The notes beneath the pieces are model-generated. The model was given only the letters and a program-made list of their open reading frames with translations, had not been told where the DNA came from and searched no databases. From assembly GCA_016748015.1 (NCBI GenBank), contig JAAOMT010000282.1, positions 124,001 to 188,000 on the forward strand: DNA of 64,000 bases. The letters are read 5' to 3'. The position numbers were made by a program, and so were the translations under genes. This DNA is from Geosiphon pyriformis (lineage: Eukaryota; Glomeromycota; Glomeromycetes; Archaeosporales; Geosiphonaceae). Below are positions 52,312 to 64,000 of this stretch, one piece after another (within the stretch, counting starts at the first letter, position 1; the number at the start of each line of letters is the position of its first letter).

Positions 52312-53810
52312 TTCTTTTCAAACCTTTTTTCATCTTTAAAATATAAGTTGGTAACTTGCTAAGCGTTTTTAATTTATTTCACCAAAATGGTTACTATTGT
52401 TTAATTCAATCAATTAATGAGAAATTTATTATATAATAAATAAAACGTATTAAACTTTAAAATATATTTCAGGTCAATTAAAAATAAACAATTAATTATT
52501 GTATTAATTTAGATAAATATTATTTTTAAAATGTTAAAACTTATAAAAAATTTAAAATAAAATATTGAAATCTCTAAATACAACCAAGGTTTTTAAAATA
52601 AATTTTCAAATTACTTTTTTTGGTTTATTTTTACATATATCAAATTTGTTCTCTAATTCATGATTATTTTTTGGTAAATTCTAAAACATTATATATTATT
52701 AAAACAGATATTTCAGCTATATACTAATTGATTATTTTATTCTGTGATTTTTTTATTTATACAAATTTATTTCAGTAGAAATTAATTATAATATTTAAAA
52801 AAAATCTTAACCATATTTATTTTATCTTGTGTAAATATAAAAACTTGTTTTTAATTAATTACTTGAACAGTAATAAAAAATTTCAAGCCTTTTGGTCTTC
52901 ATTATTATTAAGTTTGTATTTTGTGAGATTTATAGATCTAAAATAAGGCAAAAAAATTAAATGTAATTTCAATACATTTTGAAAATAAATTAAAAATTAA
53001 AATTTTAATTAATTGCAAGCTCTTTTATCTGTTTCTAATTTTTAAACAAACAAACAAGTACATAATCTCTTAAATTTAAAAAAATAAGCTAATTTTTCAA
53101 CATATATTGATTTAAATCAATGAAATAGCCAATTAAAAACTTTATTTTTTATAAAATAAATAAATAAACTAATTTTAAAAAAAATTTAATTATTTACAAA
53201 GTTAAAATATAATTTATATAAACTGTTGAGTTTATGTTATTAGATCATTCTTTACCATTTCTTTTATATATTTATTTGATTTTTCAAACTGTTCTATTTA
53301 AGGCTTTTCAATTTTGGATTTTGGATTTTGTTGACTTCTTATATTTTAGATTAATATTTTAAAGTAGAAATTTGTATTTATGTTGTTTTTCTATGTTTAT
53401 ATAATTTAAAATCAAAAATAGCTTTATTTATCAAGATGCTAAACAAGTCTTTATTGTTATATTGCCTAAATGAGTAGTTTGATTTCTTTGTGGAACAACA
53501 ATAATAAAATAATTTAGACTTTGTGTAATACATGAAAATACGATACTGCTAAAATTTATTAAAAAATTTTTGTGTACTAAAACAATCAAGTTTTATTAAC
53601 AGCCACTTTTAATATCTTGTTTTTATTAATTCTTGAATTTTAAATAAATTCCAATTAGTTAATTATGGCCGGATTAATCAATGAATAAAAAAACTTAAAG
53701 ATAGTATAATTGCTTAAACTTTAATAATTATAACTATAAATAAAAAAAAATTTTTATTTTATACAATATTTGTTAACCAAATTTTTAAATTATTTTAATG
53801 CCTCAGATTT

Positions 53811-54090
53811 TGCATGACTACTAGTAGAATTGGTAAGCTCCAAAAAATGGACACCAAAATTATTATGTTAATATATTAAATCAAAATCTATTATACTTGC
53901 TTTTGAAAACAATATTGGATAAGAATGAAAAATTTCCCAAAAGATAATAATCCAAAACATACTTCTATAAAGCGAAAAATTAAGTTTTTAAAATGAAATC
54001 ACATTATGCAGCTGGTCATTTCAGTCTCAAAACTTAGATCTAATCAAGTGGATGCCAAAAAAAATTAGCAATGTAATAGAAACAAAAGAT
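53811..54090 (+). pseudogene. Heavily decayed Tc1-like transposase fragment
   Basis: Catalytic-region remnant of a second Tc1-type transposase. In one frame, Cys-Met-Thr and Lys-Met-Asp-Thr-Lys (53,811-53,860) lead, past in-frame stops, to Lys-Asp-Asn-Asn-Pro-Lys-His-Thr-Ser, with the second catalytic Asp at 53,943. After a frameshift, Trp-Ser-Phe-Gln-Ser-Gln-Asn-Leu-Asp-Leu-Ile-Lys (from 54,013) aligns to the usual WPxQSPDLNPIE block, with the catalytic Glu now Lys. No terminal repeats were found. It differs in sequence from the element at 50.6 kb, so it is an older or different Tc1 lineage. Confidence 0.75.
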
Positions 54091-55108
54091 AATTTATTAT
54101 ATGTATATATTATTTGCTAATTAAAAAACTGTTTTATTTTTAACAAAAGTAGCATTGTTAATTATAACTAATCCTAATATTTTATTAGATTCTATCATAT
54201 TTTTAATGAAATACTAAAAAAAAAATTTATAAATGCAGATTTTAAAAAAAAACTTGTTACATAAATATATTTATTCTTATAATAAAATTTATATAGCTAA
54301 AAAAAAGTTCAAAAATATGGTTTTTAAAAACTTTTTAACATGTTGCTATAGTATTTATTTACTTTATTTCTATTATATATATGTTTTTAATATAAATAAC
54401 AATATATAATAATATCCAAAAATAATTATTTACATGTAAACATTATAATTTTTTTACAGCTAAAAAACTATTAAATAAGACATTTATAGTACAAATTCAA
54501 GTTTTTTAATATTTAATACTTTCAAACTAGAAATTTAATCTAAAAAAATTTTAAGAATAATACAAAAAAAATATATATTGTTTATTAATAATAATAAAAT
54601 TAATAACAATATTTATTAGTTTAAAAATATTCTGTATTAATAGATAAAAATAAAATAGAAATAATATATAAAACTTAAAAATTTTAAAATTTTTTATTAA
54701 AAACATGTTTAAACAAAAAATAAAACTCTTTTAAAACTTTTTATGCAATAAATATTACATAAATAGTTTAAGCAAAAATATAAATTAAATTACAATAATT
54801 AATTAAATTTTATATAATTAAAAAACAAAATAAATTATATTTATTAATATATTTTTTTGTATTAATAAGTATAATCTAATTATAATCAATTATAATACAG
54901 TTATAATAAGCTTTAAAATAAATATAGCTTAGATTTTATATAAATATAACTAGTTAATTAAGCAAATAAATTATATAATAGTAAATTTATAAAAAAAACT
55001 TAATTAATATTGTTATTTTATGTATAACTAACTGTTATATATATTAAATCTAATATTTAAAATTTAAAATTCTTATAAACAATTATTTTGGCAAAAATAT
55101 TTTATTAA

Positions 55109-55147
55109 ATAGAAAATTTTTGTTATTATTAACAAAAATTTTTCTAT
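55109..55147. repeat. Inverted repeat (hairpin 1)
   Basis: Left arm 55,109-55,125 and right arm 55,130-55,147 are reverse complements apart from one extra A. The spacer is four bases. Confidence 0.7.
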
Positions 55148-55189
55148 TTTTAATAATAATTATTCTGTTAATAATATTTTTATTTTATT

Positions 55190-55231
55190 TTTTATCTATA
55201 ATATTAAATTTTATTAATATTATAGATAAAA
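55190..55231. repeat. Inverted repeat (hairpin 2)
   Basis: Perfect 17-bp arms (55,190-55,206 and 55,215-55,231) with an 8-base spacer, 42 bases after hairpin 1. Long palindromes arise more easily in very AT-rich DNA, so this may be slippage or template switching rather than a functional element. Confidence 0.75.
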
Positions 55232-58200
55232 TATACTAATAAATAACAATAAAAAACAATAATAAAATTAATCAAAGAGTAATTTAACTTTAATAAATAA
55301 ATTAAATTAGTAAAAATTTAATATGCAAAATCAGTTTTATAAATATCTTAATCATTATTTTTTTCAAAAATAACAAAAATTTGAAAATAAAAAGATAGTT
55401 TGTATTGTCAATAAAAAATAATAAACTAATATAATTTTATGTTTTATGTTAGCACTTTTAGAATTTAATATTAGATATTAGTTGTATTTTTTAATAAATA
55501 TTTTATTTAATATACTTTACAAAAACAAATAATTATGTTAATTAAAAAAAAAAAAAAATTGATATTATTGTATTAATTTAAATATAAATTCTTTTTATAT
55601 TTTTGAAAAGTTTTATTTATATACTTTTAAAAAAAAATTAATGATTAAATTAATAATCAAGTTAATAGCCAAGTCAATAACTAAGTCAATAATTATGTTA
55701 ACAATTATTTTTAAAAATAAAATAACTAATTAATAATATCATTGGTTAATATATATGATTAATTATGGTTAATTAAATAAATAAAACTAAAAAGTAAAAG
55801 TTTTAACTATAACAATATAATATATTTTTTAAATGTTTAATAAAAAAAATATTGCAAACTAATACTTAAAGCTAAGTTTTTTAAGCAATTTCTATTTAGT
55901 CTTAACTATAAAAAAACTTTAAATAAGTAATTTATTTTTTTAAAGATTTTAAATTAGTTTAAATATTTTTCTAATTGTTAAATACATAATAATTTAATAA
56001 TTCTTTTTCTAAAATATAAAACTCAATAATAAAATATTTTGGTTTCATTTTTAAAAGTCAATTTTTTTTTAATAATATTTATTTTAAGTTTACTATTTTA
56101 AAATAACTAATAATTTAATAATTAGTAGTTAAACAACTATAAAATTATTAGTTTTTAATAAAAAAATAAAAAAAATTTCTTCAATTAATTTTTTAGTTAA
56201 AAAAAAGATTTTTATAAAATAAGTTTTATTTTAAATATAAAACCAATTATTTTGTTAAATATTTATTATAAATACATTTTTTAAAAAAAAGCTTTTTTTT
56301 AAAACAAAAATTTTATTGTATTCTATGTTTTAAACTTTTGTTTTCATTAAAATATTTATTATTTTGAAAAAAATTTAATTAATTTCAATTTAAACTATTT
56401 AAAATCTATATAAAATACATAAATTTAAGCTTAAAATACTTGAAATTGCTCTTATATTTAAAGTTTAAAGTTTTATATATTTTAATTATAGTATTTAATT
56501 ATATTTAAAAATTAAGATAATTATTTTGTGTTAATATAATATAAAATTTAGAACATTATCTTAAATAATAATTTATAATAAAATATAAAAACAGAATTTG
56601 TAAAATAATTTTTAATATTAAAATTAAGTTAATTTTAACCTAAATTTAAATCTGTAATATTAATAATTCTAATTATATAGTTTAATTTTGTCATTTTTGT
56701 AATTTTTAATTAACTTTAGTTGATTATTAACAGTAATTATGACTTAATTTTTGATTAATAATATAATTAATATTTATTTTATTATTAAATAAACTATTTA
56801 TATTATATTTTATCTTAAAATTAATTACTTTTTAATTTAAGTTATCTATAATTTGGTTTTCTATATAAAAAATTTTTTATTTTATTTTAATATTTATAAA
56901 AAACAAAATATTTACTAATTATATAATCAAAACAATCAAAAAACTTATAGACTTAATAATTAATCTAATTAGTAATACTAATTTTGCTAATTTAAATCTC
57001 AAAAAAATCAATTTAAAACTAATTATAAAAAACTTAAAAGATAGTAGTATAACCAAAAAAATAAATAAAACTTATGATAATATATGTTATATATTATTTA
57101 GTTTTAAAGTTTTTTACTAATTTTATATATATAAAATAAATACTTAATTAATAAATATTAATATATTGTTTATAAAATTTTAATTAAAATTATTAATAAA
57201 TTAATCGAAAAAAAGAAATAATTTAAATTATTGCTCAATTATTACTAAAAATTATTTTAAAATAATTTTAGATTTTGAATCTAAAAAGTAAAAAACTTGA
57301 AAAATAATAAAAATAAATTTTAAAAAAGTTTTTTTGATAATTTATTTTTAAATAAATAGTGCTTTACATTTATATTAATAAAATTTTTCTATATTATAAT
57401 AAAAATAAATTGATTTGATTAAATTTATTTTTAAATTTTAATTCAAAATATTTAAAACTAGTTTTTATTATTAAATATTATTTGTATATATTATATTTTA
57501 TATATATTAAATTATAATATATTTAATTTACTATTATAAGTTATTAATTTGTAAATTTTTTTATAATTATATTTTTTGTTAATTTTTTAATTTATTTATA
57601 TTTATAATAACATTAAAAATAAATTTTAGCAAATTTATTAACAATAATACTTACTAAATATGTTTTTTAATACATAATATTTTATTTAAGGATTTAGATT
57701 ATTAAAATTATATTTAAAATACATTAATTAACAATTTATATATTTTAAAAAAAATTTATTTATAAAAAAATACTATAATTTAAATTTTTTACAATATGTT
57801 TTATATAAATAAATATGTTTTTAATTTTATTATAATAATCAAATAATTATTATATAAATTAATTTATTAAATTATATTTTTAATTAAAAGTTAATTATAA
57901 AAATAACATTTAAATATTCTTAAAATATTTTTATTTGAAAAGTAAAACAAACTATAAATAACTAAAAAATATTTTATTTTAAAATTTTTTAATATCCTAA
58001 AAATAAAATATTGTACAACAATTATTATTTATTTTTAATTTTATAATATATAAATTTAAGAATATATATTTTAACAGATTTTTATAATAATTGATAATTA
58101 ATAAATTTTGTTTATTAATTTTATAAGTTATAAATTTTTATTTTTTTATATATTTATAATAAATTATAATATATATTATTTAGTTTTTTTTTTAATGAAA

Positions 58201-58250
58201 ATATATCTATAAATTCAAAATTAATATATATATTTTAATTAATTTATTAA

Positions 58251-58268
58251 TTTTTTTTTTTTTTTTTT
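58251..58268 (-). repeat. Poly(A) tail of LINE (T run on + strand)
   Basis: Eighteen A on the sense strand, directly after the element's 3' untranslated region and marking its 3' insertion junction. Confidence 0.9.
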
Positions 58269-58388
58269 ACGTTTAATGAGTAAAGTCTAAACACTACCTA
58301 GAACTATACAACATACAAATGTTCTAAATTAGGTGTGAATCATGCATTTTCTACATGTAACCAGCCACTCAAGCCAATCAGAACAACA

Positions 58389-61300
58389 CTATATATCTAT
58401 ATGAACAAAAACCATATTACTTATACCAGAAAAGAACTGACCACATTTACGAAACCCAAAACTAACACCAAAAGCATCAGTGACACCCAATAACTTAACC
58501 ACACCATCTAAAAGCAGCTTAGGAGGGCTTATCACTGGAAGGAGTAAAGAACCATCACGTAGAATTGAACCATTTCTCTCCATAAGAGATCTGTGTTTGG
58601 CACGAACCAACCAAACCTCCTCCCAAAAAGCGAGACAAAATTTTTGCACAAAGTCTATGACAGTCAGAGCTGCTACCTTGGGATCCTTAAAAACAGAAAT
58701 TGACTCATGGTACCAATTGTTAAAAACAAAACCTTTACAAAGAGCTGTGCTAATTACAACATCAGAAACACACATTAACAACAACTATGAGACACATGAG
58801 AAGGAACGAGATAAACCAATATGAGTTTTCCATACAGATGCATGAATACTAACCAACTGAGTGCAGACAGAAACATCAGACAGGCATAAAAACACATGGT
58901 CAGAGACCTCAACATCACCACAATAAAAACATATCATGCTGGAATAATACCTATTATACAACTGTTTTTGTACAGCTACAGGAAGCTGATGATGCAGTGC
59001 CTTCATAAAATATGACTGACCATCAGCAGTATGCTTACTAGTGAAACCAGCAGCCAAATGAGAATCCGGATGCCACACCAAAGAAGACCTGAACCAATCA
59101 ATGTCTGAACACAAGCTTTCCATCATGACCTGAAAGCCTGAACCCATCTCCCATCATGTATGATGAACAGATCAGAACATGTCACAAACAAAATGTCTAG
59201 AATTATCAGATACCGCAGTATTACCAGCCATTAAAAACCGCTCACTAATAAAAAGAGATAGGTGCAAGTTAGAAAAAGCAGCAGTAGCTAAAGCATCAGC
59301 ACGCTTGTTGTCTAAGACACCTGAATGGCCTTTAACCTTAATCCAACTAACATCCAAGTTTTTGCGACGAATAACATTGGCAATGTGACAATGCTCAATC
59401 CAACAACAATTCCTAAAATCAGGGCCAGCCAATAAAGACTCTGACCTGCAAGCATTAATAGCCGCCTGGCTGTCCGAAAACAAATCAACCAAACAAAAGG
59501 AAAAAACACACTCAAGAGCTAAAGCAATGGCCTGCAGCTCCGCCAAAGTAAAAGAAACCACACCAGAAACCCCCACACCCAGACCCAAATCAATGTCCTC
59601 AAAAAAAACCACAGCACCAGCCAACATGTCAACCATGCCCAAGTTACTTAGAGACCCATCAGTGTACACAGAAAGGTGGGTGGCATTCACACCCAACAGA
59701 TCATGACAAACAATACCAAAACCAAGAGACTAATGGATGTCATAGGAGCCATTAACACCATTATAAGTGGAACAACCAGAAAGAGAAGCCATACCACCAA
59801 AAAAATGAACAGAGAGATCAAACCAAGAGGGAACTGGGCCATGGGGGTCTAGTTTCTTCCAACACTTGAAAGTCTTCCAATCAAAAACAATGCCATTCCA
59901 GTCACAAGGCTGTTCCATGAAAGCAATACTATAACACTTAAGAGAGGAGACACATTTGAAAAAAATCTTCTCACTGAGTACCAAAGACATAGGAGTACTG
60001 CACTAAAGACAAAAAGCACTGGCCAGAGAGCCACCCAAAGACAAATTACACCCAGAAAAAATACAAACTACACCTGCCAAAAAGTTGTTTGAAGAGCTGA
60101 CTCTAACATAAACAGGAAACAACAAAGGGTGACAAGAACTTCAGCTGAGAATCTGGAGATTGTGAGACCTATGAGAGAACAAGCGACCCAAAACACCAAC
60201 CAAATTCACAAAAGCAATAACAGAAGCCAACTTGCTCTCAGCCTGAATCTGCTCAAAAGTCTTTAAATTGTACAAGGAAGGATGATGAAGTGCATCATTG
60301 GGAAAGTCCAGAGGCAGTCCAGATTTTGATTTTAGGCCCTTGTGAATCGAAGCATCCCATTTATTACACACACTAAGAGGAACAAAACTGAACTGAGTTC
60401 TGTAGCTGACAATGGGAAAGAGAACTGAAGACACCAAATAAGCAAACTATTTATCTGAAATAACCTTTCTCAGAATGAAATTGACAAAAAACCAAATGTC
60501 TGAATGCACTTTAACCAAACTAGGCTTTGAAAGACCATCAGAAGATAAAAAAATACCCAGATAATAATGAGGTTCACCTTTTTTAGTGATGAAAATTGAC
60601 ATACTACCAATAGTTAGATAAGGAGCAGCAACCCGACAGTTGATAGAAATGGCTACAGTCTTGTCATTGTTTATTGAAATGTCATTCAAACGAAAAAACT
60701 CATTAGCAACATTGAGGATGTGTTGTATAGCAGCTTGGCTGCTACCAACCCAGATAGTATCATCAACAAAAGCACCAGCAGCCAGAAATGATGACAGCCC
60801 AGCTTGAGATTCCACCCAGCCAGTCTTAGAAATGAAATGAGAAATCAACCTGTAACCACAAATGCTCTTCTGTCTCTTAACCTCACACAAAAGCAAGTCA
60901 TAAAATATGTGCCAGAGAAGTGGCAAAAAAACTTCCCTCTAATCTAATCCATCGTGAACATGATATCCATTAGTCAAACCAAAATCTGTCATTACTCTGT
61001 TAGTGCAACCATTATGAATGCCACCAAAAAATTTGATGAATTTGTCATACATTTTGATCCTAATAAAACTCCTCTTGAGATGTTCCCAACCAACAGAATT
61101 ATAAGCTTTGCGCATATCCTGTAAAACCAGCCACAACTCTCGGTTCTTTTTCAAAGCATCTTTGATTACCAAATCAATAGTGAAGATAGGCAATTGAGTA
61201 GTCATACTTTTCAGGACAGAAAAATTGTCCCCGCAGAGAACATCAAAAGTGCTATAAGCCAGGGAGATTTGATCTGAAAGAATCTTGGAAAGAACCTTGC

Positions 61301-62735
61301 AAGCTGTTTTAATCAAAGCAATAGGGTGGGTATTCGTAAAAATTTTCTTCCACTCATAAGGTTTAGGGATCATTGAGACCCAGGCTTTCCTCCAAGGACC
61401 AGGTACTGACTCACAATCCAAACAGAAATTCAAGAGCACCAAAAACATATCCAAGACCACCTTGTTACAGTGTTTCCAAAGTTCATTAGTAATACCAGAA
61501 AGACCAGCCACTTTCCCATTGGACAAATTTGAAATAACACCAAACATCTCATCAAAACTGATTGAATGCATTACATCAGAGAAGGCACCATTGAAGACAT
61601 AATCCAAAGGCCAAAACTGCTTTGCCCAATCACCAAAGATATCAGAAGCCACTACACATTTCCTAGTCCAACTCTCCATAATTCCATCCACCTTAGATTT
61701 AACCAAATTAGGCTCCAAGACTAACTCCCCATCATCCACCAAATGATCCATCACCACTTTACAAACAGGACGCTCCAAAACATTTCTAATGGTGTGACTC
61801 TTATTCACCTCAAAACTTTCCATTCTTCTTTCAATGGCCTGTCTTATACAAGATTCTCCAACATGCTTAGATTCCAATAGCTTAGAAGAGCAGTAAGACT
61901 TTCTCATCTTAGCCAGTCCAGAACGTATCACATCAAAGCTGGCACCAGAAAGAAACAGAGCTTTTACTGATGAAGCACCCACAGAATCAAGCCTGTTCCA
62001 AGTATCCAACAACAAGGCAAAATCTCCACCAGAATCCAACCAAGAAGCTTTCACCAGTTTAGACACAAGTAGCTCAAGTCTATGAAACTGAGAAGATACC
62101 TTATTAAAAACACAATCAAAACTCTTAAACCATTTTTTCTTGAACGTTTCACCAGCCGAAAGAACCATAACCTTATGAACAATGTCCCATATTGCATTCA
62201 GATCAGAAAACTGCATAGCTACAACATACTCATTCGAGAACATAACTGCATTAGCAGCCATAGCATTTCTGAATTTTGACCACTTAATCTCACTGGCATC
62301 TTTGATATCATACTTTCAACAATCTTTATTAGCTTGTTTGCACAGTGAATTCAGCTGGACATTGAGCAGGCCACCCAGTCCCACAGAAACATAAACAGCC
62401 TTGTGATCAGTATCAAAATATTTCTCAACACCATCCACACCACGATCTACCACTGCTCTAACCAAATTAGAAGAAACAAACACATAGTCAATTGTTTTAG
62501 TAATACCATGAGAATTGCACCAAGTAGGTGACTTTACAAGAGAGCTCCCTCCCAGAGAGTTAATCAAACCCAAATCAAAACATTTTTTAAAGCTAACATA
62601 TTTGTGTAAACCATCCTCATTAAAATCATCACCAAGAATAACAAAGAAAGACTTATTAATGGCTTTAGCAATGAGAAAGTTGATCTTACCAGCCTGAGAA
62701 AACTGAGCCACCAATGAAGCACCAGCATAGAGCCA
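58389..62735 (-). pseudogene. LINE polyprotein: endonuclease C-terminus, reverse transcriptase, RNase H, broken by nonsense codons
   Basis: One continuous reading frame of about 1,449 codons, with no frameshift detected, from the 5' truncation to a native TAG at 58,389. Endonuclease end: Gly-Asp-Asp-Phe-Asn near 62,619-62,633 and Thr-Asp-His near 62,403-62,408. Reverse transcriptase: Pro-Lys-Pro block, Asp-Met-Arg-Lys-Ala-Tyr-Asn (second Asp of this motif is Asn here) and the catalytic Phe-Val-Asp-Asp at 60,759-60,770. RNase H: all four acidic residues are present, Asp (Tyr-Thr-Asp-Gly-Ser, 59,660), Glu (Ala-Glu-Leu), Asp (Ser-Asp-Ser) and Asp (Ala-Asp-Ala-Leu, about 59,297), plus Lys-Gly-His-Ser. 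A Cys-x2-Cys...His...Cys segment follows near 58,890-58,930. Internal stops lie at 62,316, 60,939, 60,447, 60,141, 60,003, 59,730, 59,172, 59,154 and 58,785. Most fit CAG-to-TAG or TGG-to-TGA. It is inactive. Confidence 0.93.
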
Positions 62736-64000
62736 TTTTTTTTTTAAATTAAAAAAATTATTTCAAAACTAACAACAAATAAAATTAAGAATAAGTTTAA
62801 AATAAAAGAATAATAAAAAAAATTTATTAAACCAAAAGTTTTAATAATAAGAAAATTAAATATTTATAATATAAAAACTATACTAATTATTCAAAACATA
62901 AAATTAAAAAATTTGATTTAATCTTCAATATTTTAAATGAAAAAATAATTATTTTTTGCTAATTATTTTCTAAAAGCTAATTCTTAATAAAAGACAAACA
63001 TAAAAATTAACTAACTTTAAATTATTTTTAATTAAAAAATTTCTGTTTATTTTATTGATATTTTTTAGTGTAAATAAAAAATATAAATGTATTAAAATTT
63101 TAACTAAATAATAAATACTAATTAATATATTTAAAATATATTTATACTTATTATAAATTTAAATATTAAAATAAGTAACAAAATTAATTATTAAATTATT
63201 AAGCTTATAATAAACATAAAATTTTTATAATAAATAATTTGGTTAAAAATAATATGGAAGTTTAAAATTATAAATTGTAGAATATTTTTAATAAAAATAT
63301 TAATATTATTATCTTAAGAGATTAAATCTTTACTTTTTTTACATATTATAACATTAAAAAATTTAAAATAAAGTAAATAAGATAGTATTAAATTATAAAA
63401 TATATTTATGTTAATCTTAGTGTTTATAATATATGCTGTCAGTTTAATATTAAAACACTAAAAAATAATACTGATAAATATAATATAAATAAATAAATTA
63501 TTTTTTTTCTATTTAAATTTTTAATAAATTTAAAAATTAAATTAATTATTATATTAAATATTAAAATCAAATATAATAAAACCTATTATATTAAATAAGT
63601 AAATTATTTATTTGTATTACTATATTAAAATAATTTGCTAATATTGATTTTAATTTACCAAATTTATGATCAATGATTTTAGTATAATTATTTTTAATTA
63701 ATATTTAATTTTATTAAAATCTAAATAATTTAATTTTAGCAGCAAAAAGTATGACAAACTTATTATATATTTTAGTTAAAAAATTAAGATTCTGTTTGAA
63801 ACAATATAAATGTATATACAATATTTTAGAATAAAATTTATGTCTTATTTCAAAATTATTTATTATTTATTTAAAAATATAGTATAAACTATTATATACA
63901 ATATTTTTTTATAACTTTTTTAAAAAAATTATTTAAGTAAATTACAATAAAACCAAAAACAAAATACACTCCAAAGCCAATACAATTACTTATAGTTTAG
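62736..64000. other. AT desert, right flank of LINE
   Basis: The same extreme AT composition as 52.3-58.25 kb resumes at the LINE boundary, which shows that the LINE inserted into the desert. No gene, relic or structured repeat is recognisable up to the window end. Confidence 0.75.

Larger units (their letters stand above)
52312..58250. other. Extreme AT desert
   Basis: Nearly 6 kb in which G and C are visibly rarer than in the first 52 kb; many 60-base lines have fewer than ten G+C. Stops saturate all frames. The only recognisable content is a Tc1 relic (53,811-54,090) and a pair of hairpins (55,109-55,231). Such composition suggests long-term mutation of silenced, repeat-derived DNA, which is inference. 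Confidence 0.75.
58251..62735 (-). mobile_element. 5'-truncated LINE-type non-LTR retrotransposon with poly(A) tail
   Basis: An island of near-normal base composition in the AT desert, read on the minus strand. In sense order it holds the C-terminal part of an AP-like endonuclease, a reverse transcriptase, an RNase H domain, a Cys/His zinc-knuckle-like segment and a 3' untranslated region of about 120 bases. It ends in an 18-base A tail (T run 58,251-58,268 on the + strand). The 5' end breaks off within the endonuclease at about 62,735 beside a T10 run (62,736-62,745). 5' truncation and a poly(A) tail are hallmarks of target-primed reverse transcription. No target-site duplication can be defined, because both junctions lie in A/T homopolymers. 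The encoded text closely resembles an abundant family I recall from Rhizophagus. Confidence 0.93.

Noticed and set aside
58389-62735. Alternative genetic code (TAG/TAA as Gln, TGA as Trp) as the reason for in-frame stops in the LINE
   Set aside because: Three different stops would all need reassignment, the element is 5'-truncated, and the host gene at 27.8 kb ends normally at TGA. Transposon decay is simpler.
58251-62735. LTR retrotransposon or retrovirus-like element
   Set aside because: The element has an AP-like endonuclease, LINE-type reverse transcriptase motifs, a poly(A) tail and 5' truncation, with no long terminal repeats, protease or integrase.

Overview
The window looks like nuclear DNA of a fungus, most likely an arbuscular mycorrhizal fungus (Glomeromycotina, Rhizophagus-like). 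By eye it is about three quarters A+T in most places and much higher at the right-hand end. It has very few open genes, many microsatellites (mostly AAT/ATT, plus CAT, TTTC, CA and CT types) and decayed transposons. The lineage call rests mainly on the LINE-type element at the right end. Its reverse transcriptase and RNase H text closely resembles a family I recall from Rhizophagus genomes; this is recall, not a search.

Layout. Positions 1-24,500 are gene-poor, AT-rich DNA with microsatellites, a 37-base assembly gap (18,025-18,061) and a few small oddities: a GC island near 1.3 kb, a poly-C tract near 8.9 kb and a perfect 12-bp-arm palindrome near 12.45 kb. Positions 25.1-29.3 kb form a domain in which the + strand is rich in C and poor in G. 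It contains the one convincing host gene, an intronless 167-residue protein (27,788-28,291, + strand) with a likely protein phosphatase 1 docking motif and a polyhistidine tract. Positions 29.3-50.5 kb are again gene-poor and microsatellite-rich.

The right-hand part is a transposon graveyard. A structurally complete but dead Tc1/mariner element (50,591-51,840) has terminal inverted repeats, flanking TA dinucleotides and a recognisable DD34E transposase. A more decayed Tc1 fragment lies at about 53.8-54.1 kb. From about 52.3 kb the base composition falls to an extreme AT desert. Into this desert a 5'-truncated LINE (58,251-62,735, minus strand) with an 18-base poly(A) tail has been inserted. 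Its endonuclease C-terminus, reverse transcriptase, RNase H and zinc-knuckle-like regions all lie in one uninterrupted frame, broken only by nine nonsense codons.

How the parts relate. There is no operon or gene cluster here. The strongest shared theme is how the transposons died. In both the LINE and the Tc1 element the stop codons sit where Gln, Trp or Arg would be expected, as C-to-T or G-to-A transitions would produce, and the LINE is visibly short of CpG. This suggests a cytosine-directed mutational or methylation-based genome defence, which is an inference. I found no tRNA, rRNA, CRISPR array or prokaryote-type system.
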